Below, piece after piece: positions 1-10,429 of a DNA stretch of 64,000 bases (within the stretch, counting starts at the first letter, position 1; every line of letters begins with the position of its first letter). Source of the DNA: Isochrysis galbana. Lineage: Eukaryota; Haptophyta; Isochrysidales; Isochrysidaceae. Both the position numbers and the translations under genes were made by a program. The stretch is taken from positions 1,313,613 through 1,377,612 of the forward strand of contig CM030940.1 of the NCBI GenBank assembly GCA_018136815.1. Direction: 5' to 3'. Below the pieces are notes generated by a model that saw only the letters and a program-made list of their open reading frames with translations, made no database searches and was not told the DNA's origin.

Positions 1-1
1 T

Positions 2-783
2 CTGGCAAAGTATCACGACGCTCGGACCGGGGCTGGACTTGTGGAAGGTGGAGACGCAGATATGTTTGCTACTGCAGCCATGGTCTCGCGTGGCTTGCTC
101 ACCGGTCGCCTGGGCGAAGCGGTCGTCTCCGCATCGCGACTACTGTGGGCCATCAAAAGGAATGGAGCTAGGTGCACGTCATTTCAGCTCCGGTGGTCAA
201 TAATGAGCGAGACATGGGTTGGCCATGCAGGGGAACGGGCAAAACTACCCGAAGTCTTCTATTGCGTCAAGAGAGACACCCCAGGACAGCTGTACTTCAT
301 GCTCGGCTTCCCTGCCATGGTGCTGCTTGAACTGGCAAGCGTTATGGAGGAATCAAAAGGGGCAGTGTTGCCAGACGTGCCGAGTGATCACGATGCCGTC
401 ACCCCAGAGGTACTGCGTACTGGTGCAGCACAGCTTCTCGCTTTTTGTGATTCGTGTGGCAACTTCCTCCACAGTTTGCCAGCACACAAGGTACGTGGAG
501 ATAGTAATGGCAGTATGTATATTGCATTTCAATATCGGATTGCGCTCAGCTTCGCACTCTTGACTCACAGGTGGCCGTGTGCGCCGTAATGGCTGGTGAC
601 GAGGCACTCGCCGCACGCTTATGGCCGTCATTGCTTGCCCTGCAAGACTCAGAGCGAGGGACCTTTGCCACCGGTGACTCAGACCTGGATGAGATTGATC
701 AAACGGCCGAGATGGCGTTGTGGCTTCACCGCATTCCGGCTCTTCGAGCCGCGAGGGGCCACTTGATGCGTTGCTTCTTCTAG
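2..783 (+). CDS. Unrecognised protein, 3' end of gene (two exons)
   Basis: The gene enters from outside the window, so its start is missing. Exon 1 is open from base 2 to 490 and exon 2 runs 571-783, ending in TAG. The 80-nt intron 491-570 has GTACGT at its donor and CTCACAG at its acceptor, both in phase 0. The protein is helical and Ala/Leu rich, with acidic C-terminal sequence (GDSDLDEIDQTAEMALWLHR) and no membrane segment in the visible part. The Trp/His/Glu-rich helices could suit an alpha/alpha-barrel protein, but I do not recognise the family and assign no function. Splice borders are well supported because both frames stop shortly beyond them. Confidence 0.6.
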
Positions 784-1320
784 AGTTGGGGCTACGCCAT
801 CTGGCGCGATCCCTCTGTTTTCTAGACACAATCGGCTAAGGGTCGGAAGCGGCGTCACGTAGGTGTTGGCATGAGGTCTGGTGCATGTGACAAAGTACGT
901 GAACAAAAATGTCGGGCGCTAATACGAACACCTGCGTTACAATAGTTCGTTATTCGACTTTGTGTTCGACTTTGCTGTGAAGGATTTCGACACTTTGGAG
1001 TCGCATGGGCATGAGGCTTGTGCAAAGAGATAGAGAATGCGTAATGCGTGCGTCGCGGTGACCTATCAATGACCATACGTTGATATGTGCATTGGCATTG
1101 GAGGTAGAGGGGAACATATATTTTCCGATGAGAGTTAGTGCACTAGTACCGCTACTACCACGATCGAGCCATGGTCATGTAACATGTACTACCCCGCCTG
1201 GTCACGACCACAACCCGCATGACCGTAGTAAGAATACAAGGCACAAACGAGCTGGCGCGACCCTTTAATTAAACCTCCCCACCATACAAACCCCTAGCCC
1301 CCAGTACCAATACCACCAGG
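784..1320. other. Intergenic, nothing recognised
   Basis: Moderate-GC sequence with frequent stops in all frames. I see no gene, RNA gene or obvious repeat here. It probably includes the 3' UTR of the preceding gene. Confidence 0.5.
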
Positions 1321-1330
1321 GGGGGGGGGC

Positions 1331-1490
1331 GAGCAAGTTGAAGCGGCCGCTGAGTCGAAGAAAAGATTTTCAACGAATTTGTCGACAACAAAGTTTATAC
1401 TTAGTTCGCCCATGGGGGGACACGAGCCCCCCCCTCTCTCCACTCCTCCCCTGCCGTAGGGGAGGAACCACTCATGCTCCCGGCATGCCT
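1331..1490 (+). repeat. Dispersed repeat with AACTAAG/CTTAGTT palindrome (family 1)
   Basis: Bases 1387-1406 read AACAAAGTTTATACTTAGTT and are followed by CGCCCATGGGGGG, a C-run and CTCCACTCCTCCCCTGCCG. The same series occurs at 40318-40410 and 63879-63960. The palindromic part alone recurs, inverted, near 11211-11237 and 36587-36606. The upstream motif TTTTCAACGAATTTGTCGA (about 1368-1386) also appears near 2167 and, inverted, near 51440. Confidence 0.75.
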
Positions 1491-1767
1491 GATGGCTTGC
1501 CAGGAGCACACCGCCATGCTGACCCATCCTCCTCCCCACTGGCTCGCCTGAATCGCGCGTCCTGGCCCGGCGTGGCCAGCCCATCGCTCCAACCCCTCCT
1601 CCCCCCCTGGTCGACAGGCAGACAGGTGCAGACTGGGGGGCCCAGAGGCGCAGGAGCGCCAGCGAGCGAGGGAGAGGCAGGGGTAGGGGAGGCCAAGGCC
1701 CAGCCCCAGCCTCCTCTGCCCCCTGAGCTGGCCTCCAGGTGCCTCCAGGGGCCGCCAGAGGGCAGCT

Positions 1768-1835
1768 GCAGGCCTGCCGCAGGCGCGCCATCGCGCGTGC
1801 CGCAGGAGCAGGAGAGGGGAGAGAGCGCGCGGAGA
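1768..1835. repeat. Short dispersed GC-rich repeat
   Basis: The stretch containing CGCGCCATCGCGCGTGCCGC followed by AGGAG and GAGGGGAGAG recurs as its reverse complement at about 6686-6741. Both copies sit in noncoding DNA. Nature unknown. Confidence 0.6.
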
Positions 1836-1914
1836 AGGGGGTGGGCGGAGCGAGAGCTCCGCCCACCGAAAAATCGGTAAGTCTCGCGCCTATTTACAGG
1901 ATACGTCGAGACAA

Positions 1915-2160
1915 AGTCCGCCGCCAGCCCGGGAGGCGTAGGAGGAAGAGGAGAACGGATCACCGGGGGGGGGGGGGGGGGGGCGGGCCACCGGACCATA
2001 TCTAAGCTCTAAGCCCTTCACCCCTTTCCCCCTAGTAGTGTACGGGGGGAGCCGCCTGATGGCGGGGGGGGGAGGGCCGGGGGAATGGGGGTGTAGAAAA
2101 TGTCCTGCGTTAAAGTAGTGGGTCCATGCGCCGCAAGTGCGGTAAGAATATCATAAAGTT
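1915..2160 (+). repeat. T-tailed SINE-like repeat, copy with G19 tract
   Basis: The copy begins at CCGCCGCCAGCCCGG, passes a 19-nt G run (1965-1983), then CCCTAGTAGTGTACGGGGGG and CGCCTGATGGCGG, and ends in GCGGTAAGAATATCATAAAG. It matches copies at 53310-53560 and 59307-59540 over about 240 bp. The shared 3' end (AATATTA..AAGTTTT) links it to the copies at 22395, 41075, 42385 and, inverted, 33139 and 51690. Confidence 0.8.
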
Positions 2161-2278
2161 TACCCTCAACGAATTTGTCGAGTTTATTCGTTGTGGTGTT
2201 GTACCCTTGAGCGGCGTCGTCGAGCGCGCTATTGTCTATTGTTGATTGTTGTCGTAGTTATTGTAGATTGTAGAAGTT

Positions 2279-2491
2279 GGGGTGGTCTCTCGGCGGGGGA
2301 ACCACGTTAGAGATTGAAGTCTTGTAAGAGGTCTTGTTTGCTAGCATCCCTAGCCACATACAGCGGACGAGCCATGCGCCAACCGCGCACACCCCCATCT
2401 CGGGTAAGGGGCTCCGTTGCCGATGAGGCACGGTCCCTCAGCACTTCCCTAGGAGTAAACTAGGACAACAAGAAAACTCTGACAATCTAAT
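2279..2491 (+). repeat. Gene-proximal dispersed repeat (family 2), copy 1
   Basis: The repeat runs from GGTGGTCTCTCGGCGGGGGA through GCTAGCATCCCTAGCCACAT and GGACGAGCCATGCGCCAAC to ACAACAAGAAAACTCTGAC. Other copies: 17709-17947 (+), 28303-28461 (+) and 45811-46050 (-). This copy ends about 240 bp before the probable P450 start and points towards it. Confidence 0.85.
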
Positions 2492-2732
2492 AGAAAACTA
2501 TCCTTGATGAGGAGCCGTAGTACTCCCAACCTCTATGCTCGCACGCACCCCGCCTATCCGCTCTTCTACAAAATCGCTCGGAATCTTCTATACTCAACCC
2601 CCCCGCTCCCCTCCCCTTCCTCTTCTCTCCCTCCCTCGCCTCTCCCTCTCCCGCGCTCTCTCTCCCTTCCTCACTCCCCATCTCTCCCCCTCCCTCCCTC
2701 CCGCCCCCCCTTCCCCCCCCCCCGCCGGAGGG

Positions 2733-3897
2733 ATGCGCTTCTCCTTTGGACGGCACCCCCCACCACCACCTCCTCCGCTCCTGCCACCGCCACCGCCTCT
2801 AGGCATCGCGTGGATCGAGTCCCTTCTGCGGACTGAGCTCCGCATCCCTGTTCTCCCGCTTGCGCCATACGCGCTGCTGCCGCACTCACTCAGCCTCCTC
2901 TCGCTCCTCTCCCTCCTCTTGCTCCTCCCACTCTTCGTCGGCTGTCGGCGCCGACAGCATGTAGGCTTTACTCGCGTACCGGCTGGTCTGCCTCTGCTTG
3001 GCCACTTGGTTCAGATGGGCCCGCCCGAGAATCTTGTCCGCCAGTTCGAGGCGTGGCTCGACGAGTACGGTGGTGATGACGGGGTGTGTGAGTGCTCCAT
3101 GCTCGGCACTCGCTACGTCATTGTAGGCGGGCACGAGGCAGTGCTCGAGATCATGAGGCAGCGGCCCTTCAACATTCGCCGGAGCAAATCTGTCTCCGTA
3201 TTTGATGATACTGTCGGCCTCTTCCATGCCGAAGGCGACGACTGGCGGGTCCAGCGCCGTGTGTTCAATCCGGCGTTCAGTCACGCACACATGAACGCGT
3301 ACCTGGGCGCCATAAAGGAAGTCGCCAAGAAGCTAGCAAATCTATGGAAGCACGGCCCCGGTGTCGGCGGCAAGGGCCAGCCTATTGTGCACGCGTTAGC
3401 GTGCTATTCATGTGACGTCATCTCGAGGATAGCATTCAATGTTGATTACGATGCTGTTCGCACAAAGGTGAGCACGTTGTCTGCAAGCTGGCCAACCCCC
3501 TTGCGCCAGCCGTGAACCGGCGACTGACGCGCTCCGTCTCGACTGTTTGTCGCGCAGACGAGGGCTGTTGAGGATGTCTTCTTTGTCTTTGACTTGGCAA
3601 TCTTACGTGCTATGAGTGCAAACCTATTCCGGTATTGGGACTACCCAGTACTGAAGTATATGGATGGCATGAGCCAAGCAATACGCCGCCTGAAAGACCT
3701 GTTTCATGAGACCGTTTCGGCTAGGCAGACATTTGCGGCAACGAGGGATCCGCCGGCGAGGATGGGGGTGGGTACATTCCTGGACATCATGGAAGCGCGT
3801 GTCGCGATGGGAGAAGGCCGTGACGCCGGCGGCGCAGGCAAGGACCTCTTCGACCAAAAGCGGCTCATCGATAATTTGCTCACCGCTTTTCTGGCGG
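2733..3897 (+). CDS. Cytochrome P450, N-terminal half (cut by assembly gap)
   Basis: A haem monooxygenase, probably anchored in the ER. Exon 1 is 2733-3467, intron 3468-3557 (GTGAGC...CGCAG, phase 0), exon 2 3558-3897, ending at a probable GT donor just before the N run. The start at 2733 (MRFSFGRH) is the first ATG after a C-rich leader; an in-frame ATG 66 codons upstream is less likely. Visible are a hydrophobic anchor rich in Leu (about residues 52-72), the proline-rich hinge VPAGLPLLGHL, the C-helix WRVQRRVFNPAF (W-x3-R) and the start of the I-helix (LLTAFLAG), where AGxDTT should continue. The ExxR motif and haem-binding Cys are not in the window and must lie in or beyond the gap. The P450 clan cannot be told. 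Confidence 0.85.
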
Positions 3898-3900
3898 GTA

Positions 3901-4000
3901 NNNNNNNNNNNNNNNNNNNNNNNNNNNNNNNNNNNNNNNNNNNNNNNNNNNNNNNNNNNNNNNNNNNNNNNNNNNNNNNNNNNNNNNNNNNNNNNNNNNN
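3901..4000. other. Assembly gap (100 N)
   Basis: Exactly 100 N, usually a gap of unknown size. It is followed by long C runs and a CA repeat (4001-4064), probably why assembly failed. The second half of the P450 belongs here. Confidence 0.95.
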
Positions 4001-4117
4001 CCCCCCTTCCCCCCCCGCCTCTCCCCTTCCCTCCCCCCCCCCCCCCCCTCCACACACACACACTCAGTGCTCCCCATCTACTCCGCCCGCACGCTTCCGC
4101 CGCCCCTCTCCGCCCAC

Positions 4118-6393
4118 ATGGACGAGGCACGCTCCGCCTTCCGGGAGCGCCGCTTCTCACACGCCGCGAGGCTATTCGCCAAAATTGCAGCGACATCGCC
4201 GCCCACCGAGGCTGTTGCCGCTCACAGTAACGCAGCGGCAGCCCTCCTCGAACTCGGCCGCTTCGCTGACGCTTCTCAGGCGGCGCGCGCCGCCCTAGAA
4301 CTCGACGGCACAGCGCTCAAGGCGCACTACCGGCTGGCGAGGGCGCTGTATGCGATGGGCAACAACGAGGAGGCGCGCAGTGCATGCGAGCGCGCGCTCT
4401 CGCTCTCACCTGACAATGCTCAGCTCAAGGAGCTCTACGCGGAGGCTTCATGCGGGCTCGAGGACGCCGCCGGTCCGAGCTCGCCTTTGCCCTTGACCGT
4501 CCCGGATTACGACGAGAGGTGTGAAGAGGAGGCAGACGCCGCCCTCGCCAAGGGAGAATACGGCCAAGCGATCGCCTGGTACTCGCACGCCATCAAGGCA
4601 GCGGGGGCAACCTCTCGTGCTGGGGACAGACATAGCGAGGGCAGTACTGGCATGATCTCCAGCGAGGGCGCCCATGGCCTCAAGCTGGCGTCACTCCTGG
4701 GTCGGCGTGCATCGGCTCTACTAGCACTTGGTAGGTACACAGCCAGTGCGAAAGACAGCCAGCGATCCGCAGAGCTCGACCCGTCGCTTGTTGAGCCGCA
4801 GATAACCGGTGCAGCGGCAATGATGCATCTTGGGCGCATGCGGCTTGCTGAGGAGATGGCCAAGGGCGCAGAACTTGCAGCCATGGATGCGACAAGGCGG
4901 CGTGTCAAAGAGTTGAATGCGCTAAGTGTGAACGAGCTCCTGCGCCGACTGCATGAGGCGATTGCGGCAGCGGCGCTCAAGTGTGGCGGGAAGTCCGGCC
5001 GCGGGAGCTCGTTTAGGAGTGCAGCAAATGGCTTGCAAACCGACCACGGGTCCTTGGAGAAAGCGGAGCTGGCAGTGCTCGTTGAGAAGGCAGAGCGAGA
5101 ATCAGGGAATGTCGATGGCCCCGGAGAATCACGGGATTGGCTTGGCATTGCACGCAGAGCTTGCGCCGAGGTGGCTGCGCTGAAGGAGCGCATCTCGGAG
5201 GTGGAGGCCATGTTAGTGGCCAAAAGCTTCCGTGAGGTATCGGAGCACGCCTCATGGCTCATGCGTGACTATCCGTGCCATCTGCAACTTCGGCAACTGA
5301 GGATTGAGGGCTTGCTTGCATTGGGCGAAACTGAAGAAGCCCTTCAACTGGTCTCGCAATTACTAGAGGCTGCACCGGAGGCCGAGGATCTGCTCTACGC
5401 CGAAGCGAGACTGCTCTTTATCACGCAAGGCGTGGACGCTGCCCGCCGCGCATGCGCCGAGATTTCGGGAAGTGTGCTGACACCAACAGTTGCAGGGCAG
5501 CACGAACACACCCGCTCTGCAGAATTATGTTGCTATCTGGAGGCTCTTGGCGCGCAACGCGCTGCCGCACAAGCGCAACTGGACGCGGGGCGGCCCGACG
5601 CTGCAATTGAGACGATTTGCGGTGCACTTGCAATGGCCGAGGAGTCTCCACCCACGACCCTGCCCTTGCTCGTGATGCTCGCGTCTTCGCTTGCCCGTAT
5701 GCGCAGGCTAGTTGAGGCGGTCGCGGTGTGTGATCATGGGTTGGCTATTTGCGGCCGACCCGCGCTGGCAAGTCGAGACAGCGCGGGAAGTAGGCATGGA
5801 GAGCGGGAGCGCTTACTGCTTCGGCGCGCAGGGTGCTTCCTAGAGCTAAACCAATGTTCTCGCGCTCTCGCCGACTACCGAAGCGCCGCTGGGATTTCAG
5901 GGTCGGCTCAAGCCGCGGCGGGCGTGCAACGAGCATGGGAGGCCTTGCAGGCGCAGGCGGGACAAGAGGCAGGCGGTGAAGACTTGTACGCAACGCTCGG
6001 TGTCAGTCGTCATGCGAGTGACGAGGAGCTGCGACGTGCCTTCCACGGCATCGCTCTCAAGTACGTACGAGTGCTATATGAACATAGCTCAAAGTGTCAT
6101 GGAACTCACACGCCCCGTCGCAGCATCAATTGGCTAGGCTTCATGCGCCAAACCTGTGTGGTTTCTCACCCTCATCGATTCAAGCTCTCACGACATATAT
6201 TTCGCCGGCTGCATCCTTACTGCTCACCCTATCATGCCTGCCTTTGCTCAGGCTGCACCCCGACAAGACCGCCTCACTTGCAGAGCACACTCGACTGGAG
6301 GCAAGCGCGCGCTTTGCTCTTGCGCGGGATGCGTACGAGCGGCTACGCATTCCGGAGCTACGAAGCGCGTATGACAGCACGCTGAGCAAGTAG
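4118..6393 (+). CDS. TPR-DnaJ co-chaperone (DNAJC7/TPR2-like)
   Basis: Predicted 694-aa co-chaperone: TPR repeats that would bind Hsp70/Hsp90 tails, then a C-terminal J domain that stimulates Hsp70. Exon 1 is 4118-6060, intron 6061-6251 (GTACGT...GCTCAG), exon 2 6252-6393. Splicing joins ...FHGIALK to LHPDKTAS and restores the HPD motif (H650-P651-D652), which supports the intron. TPR helices are clear at the N terminus (AHSNAAAALLELGRFADASQ) and recur to about residue 600; the J domain begins near EDLYATLGVSRHASDEELR. The J domain follows the TPRs, as in DNAJC7 and DNAJC3. No signal peptide, so a cytosolic DNAJC7-like role is preferred. The ATG at 4118 starts at the first TPR helix. Confidence 0.88.
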
Positions 6394-7764
6394 GTTATTG
6401 GGCGTTCTGCATGGCCCAACTCTCGATCCGCGCGTCACACGAGCGTCGCACGAGGTTCTGCATCCGTTGCTTTGAGATTCGCATCGCCGGAGCAGAGGCC
6501 GAGCGTTAATTAGCGCTGCGGCTTCGCCGCGTGTTACTTTTTTGGGTGAAGTCTTACGTCCGCTATCATACGGCATAGATGTCCGTCCCTCGTTCGATCG
6601 TATCGAATCATGTCAAATACGGAATCAGTTGAGCAATATCATACGTCAGATTGTGGATGTAGATGCGCGCCTTGAGGGAGGCCTTCTCTCTCCCCTCTCA
6701 TGCTCTCCTGCGGCACGCGCGATGGCGCGCTTGCGGCCCCCTTTGTTCCGAATCTGCCTCCGAGCCACCCACGAACGATAACTTATGGATAACCCCGAAT
6801 CCCGCCAATCCCGTAGCCCTCCCGAGTCCAACCAAGAGCCCAACTTCACTACCTCACCGAGCCCCACCACCCAGTCCGCCGTTTGTTTTGTCGAGCCCCA
6901 TCCGCCGACTAGGTCTCCGGCGACCACCCCTTCGACGGGAGTGTTCACCTTCGGCCCCCTTCCTTCCGAAATTCAGCGCGAGCCACCCGCGAACGCTGCT
7001 ACCCGTCCCGTCCAAACCCGAGCCCCGTTATCCGAGCCACCGAGTACCGAGTCCACGTACAAGCCGGCGCCGAACCCTTCGGCGGCCGCCGCCCCACCTA
7101 GATCCGAGCAACCGTTCCAGCCCACGCTGCCCTCGGTCATTCACCCCAAGGAAGGGAACGCACGCCTCCGTTCCCCCTTCGTCCGAGTTTTGTTGGATCA
7201 AGCTCGCGCTTGATCGTGGGGCAAGTCTCAGCGGGGCTAGGGCATGGAGTGAAGAGAAGTCTTGAGAGAGGGGGGGAAAGGGCGCGCTACATCGCGGCGA
7301 CGACCCACGAAACACCACCCCACATCACTCACTCACCAACAAGAAAACTCCGAAAACTAACGCAACATCGCACAAACAAACCACAAACCAATGAAACAAA
7401 TAAGGACAAACGAACAAATGCGGCGTGCAATGCGGCGGAGCTTCGAGGCAACTCATTGGCAAAAACAAAACTCACTCAATTTTTCTCACACACTACACAT
7501 TGATCTCTCTCTCTCTCCTCTTTTTCTGGTAAGCGCTCCTGGTTCCGCTCATTAGAGGGGGTTCGTTTAACGTATGTTTCCGGCCTGTTACCGTGAATGT
7601 TTGAGTGCAGAGTGTTGATTTGTGTTTTTGTACCCACTGTATCGCCTGTTGGTGAACTGTAGCCCCCTGAGTACCCCCAAGCCCCGAGTCTTCCGAGTCA
7701 TCCTTTCGAGTCTACGAGTCCCTACGAGTCTTAAATAAGCGGTATCTGCTCGCCGCGCCCTTTC
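6394..7764. other. Intergenic; low-complexity open stretch
   Basis: No gene I would defend. An open frame at 6785-7213 (+) encodes only a Pro/Ser/Thr-rich peptide with no domain. From 7300 to 7500 the DNA becomes A/C-rich with CAAAC repeats, then CTCTCT. Copies of the GAGTC pentamer cluster at 7690-7730. The GC-rich short repeat at 6686-6741 is the inverse of 1768-1835. Confidence 0.4.
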
Positions 7765-7970
7765 CTACGCTCTCCGTCCCTCCGATTCGCGTTCCGAGCC
7801 ACTCTCCCGTCCATTTCACATGCCCGTCATTTATTTGCCCTCCCCGTTCTCCCGATAAGCCCGTTAGCCCGTTCCGGGCTCCCCGGATGAACCGTGCGCC
7901 GCGCTAGCCGCCGGTGCGCCCTCGCGACTCGTTTCCAAAGAGGAAACGAGCTTCGCTCCGACAACTGACC
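7765..7970 (+). repeat. Dispersed repeat with perfect 9-bp hairpin
   Basis: About 200 bp matching 36383-36575, with blocks TCCGATTCGCGTTCCG, CCCGTCCATTTCACATGCCC, GGGCTCCCCGGATGAACCG and GCCGCGCTAGCCGCCGGTGC. It holds the inverted repeat CTCGTTTCC-AAAGA-GGAAACGAG (7928-7950), identical in the other copy. Possibly a nonautonomous transposon or a retroelement end. Confidence 0.8.
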
Positions 7971-8722
7971 ATCCGTCTCTTCCTAGTACTTTGGAAATTC
8001 AAGGCGTGGCGCTTTTGCAAGCAAGACGGACAATATGCGTCTCACCCTGGAGGCGAGGTTGCGCGAAAAGCCGCGCTCATAGAAGAAGAGAACCTTCTAC
8101 GTCCTCCGTTTGGGGGTTCAGGGGGGGTAAATAGGGGAAGAGAAGGGGGGTGTCCTGCAAGTAGAACGTATACCATCCGCATGGGAGTATTTGCCAAGAA
8201 AACAACCAAAACCTGAGGTCTGAGGTTGCAGCCTCTCGCGGAGTGAGGCGACGTTATGTGGGCCCGGATGGTGATGCTTTCCCTTCCCCCCAATAATGCT
8301 GCCCTCTGCTACCTCCCGACTCCTGAGTCTCGTTCGGCTGCGATCCGGCTCTAACTGATTTCTTGAACAGCTAGCAACTAGGTGCTATCACACATCCAAA
8401 CATTACCCAGCTACCCAGCACATTGCCAGCTCTAGTAGTGTTTCTACGTTGTGTCTACAGCAAGAGATGCCGCGGGGGCATTTGCTTCCGCGAGTGCTCT
8501 GAGGTTGTATTCCTTGAGCTCGGACCACCTGAGCAATGCGAGGGATGGAGAAAAAAACTCTTGATTGAAATGGGCCGCAAGGCTGCAGCCTTGTCAAGAC
8601 AGGCTTGAGCAAGGTGTTTTGGATGTGAGGCATGGCCCGGACATCGAGCCAAACTCTCCAACTAGTTTCCAAAAATCAACATCACGCGGAAAGAAATGTG
8701 ATGACCGTATTGCATGCGCGTG
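7971..8722. other. Intergenic, nothing recognised
   Basis: No convincing coding frame or structured RNA. It lies 3' of the minus-strand THUMP gene and probably holds its 3' UTR. Confidence 0.4.
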
Positions 8723-9674
8723 TTATGGCCATGGGAAAGGGTTCGTGACGTCAAGAGGGCCACGCCACCTTGGTAGCACAGAAACCAACGCGTCGCCCTT
8801 AATGATTTCCACAAGAACGGTAGCTGCTGGCGCACGAAGGTCAACTTTGGCTTCTGGTGCCACAACGCAGACAGCGTTCGCTACCGCAGAGATCACAGTC
8901 ATCTTGTCAATGTCAGCATTATGTCGCCGACGCCACTCCACAGCGAATGTACCTTTGTACCTGCGCATTTGGACGGTCGCCTCTGAGGAAGAAGCAGCGT
9001 GGAAGGCCTCGGATCTAAAATGCCTTGAGGGGCATGATTGACTTGTTGTAACTAGGCAAGCCCATGAGGTCTCGCCGACAGGTTGGCGTGGTATACAGCT
9101 CTTACCCGCGCAGTTGCTCTAATAGAGGCGCGAGAGCCGTGGTGATAGCTTGTGATGACGCAGCGCAGATCGTTTGCACAGGAAACAGTCGGATGATGTG
9201 AGGGGCGCCCGAGTTGCCGCTCGCGGCAGCAGCGGTGAGTGCGCGCGTCGTGAGCAGTACTGGATCGTCCGCCGTCTCGCTGAATCGGATCAGCACCTGG
9301 CCGCTGCATCCAGTCTGAGCGACCGCAAAGCGGCGGCTAGCTTTGGCACCTCCCACCTCCTTGCACTCGCCCCGCAGTTGTGCAAGTTCCGAGGCGAGCG
9401 ATTCAGCGGCGCTCTTTGCCCCACCCTTTTCGCCAGACTTGTCTTCGCCGTCTGCCGCGGCCAGCTCACCTGCCCTCTCCTCGTCTTCTGCGACAAATGC
9501 TTCGAGCATGGTGAACGCCTCGCGAATCGCGCGCCTTTCCAGGTGGACATCGCACGTGAGGAGCACTCCGCGCATCCCACGCAAGTCTCCTGTCGCCGCC
9601 GCTCCCGCAAACTTGCGCCGCTTCCGCCGCTCGCCGCCCGCCCCGGCCTCGCGCCGCCGCGTGCCGCCGCCCAT
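8723..9674 (-). CDS. THUMP-domain tRNA acetylation adaptor (Tan1/THUMPD1-like)
   Basis: Predicted 286-aa RNA-binding adaptor which, in the Tan1/THUMPD1 family, helps the Kre33/NAT10 acetyltransferase make ac4C in tRNA-Ser/Leu. Exon 1 is 9674-9106, intron 9105-9015 (donor GTAAGA, acceptor TTTTAG), exon 2 9014-8723. The join keeps frame (phase 2) and links the family's two halves. Seen are the basic N terminus (RRKRRKF), GMRGVLLTCDVHLERRAIRE near the start, HIIRLFPVQTICAAS (matches the family's RMLPVSGTC region), and in exon 2 YKGTFAVEWRRRHNADI and KVDLRAPAATVLVEIIKG, the THUMP core. The start at 9674 is chosen because upstream sequence is low complexity. It is divergent from the next gene, with about 750 bp between starts. 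Confidence 0.85.
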
Positions 9675-10429
9675 CGCTGGAACTGCGCACAAGTCTTCAC
9701 AGTACGCTTCCAAACAGTGCCTAGCCGCCTCCAGGGAAGGGAGGGCGTGGGTGAGCTCTCCACGAGCAGCGCCACGCGGCACTCCGCCGCAGCTCGCCGC
9801 GACGGACGGCAACCCACCGCGAGAAGAATAAGCAAGGTTCTGTTCGAGTTTTCTTGTCTGTGCTGGTTTAATCCTAGTGCCTCGGGTCCGAAGGGAGCGT
9901 GAATGCGTGAATGATGTCGAAGTACGGCGTCGAGCTGTTCTTGTCGAGCGGTGTAGGCGGAAAAGAACATCCGAAAGTTCAGGGCTAACACCTGCTATCG
10001 ACTGGGCACAGTCCACCCTTCTACTTACACCGCCCTTACGTCCCTCGCCGGTCGCCGCCTCCTTTTCCTCTTTTCCTCCTCCTCCTTCCTCGCCTTTAGG
10101 GGTGGGGAGGGAAAAAAAAAACCCGCGGGTCGCTTCTTCGGGCTGTTTTTTTCTTGAGAAACTGGGCGAATTCCCCCCTGCCCCTTTCCGTCCTTTCCGT
10201 CGCGGGGGGGGGGAGCGATGACGTCCCCGGCCCACCCTAACAGGCAGACCTTCGCCGCACTCCAGAAGGAGTGTGGCGGCGGTCCGCCCCTCCGCACGAG
10301 AGGGAATCGGTTGAGACGGTCCTAGCGGCCCTCTCACCGGTTCCTCGACGTTCCCGCCATCCTCAGAGTCCGTTATTCCTTTTTCACCTGCCAGCATCCT
10401 GGTCGCTGCCCCCACCTCACCCACACCTC

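Noticed and set aside
1294-2005. Several overlapping frames of 90-190 codons
   Set aside because: Pro/Arg/Gly-rich translations of GC-rich repeat DNA on both strands, no motif.
2535-2732. Upstream P450 start
   Set aside because: The added 66 residues are Pro/Ser/Leu from CT-rich DNA; the later ATG gives a normal anchor region.
9675-10424. N-terminal extension of the THUMP gene
   Set aside because: Open frame, but Gly/Glu/Lys low complexity without conserved motifs; the family starts close to the chosen ATG.
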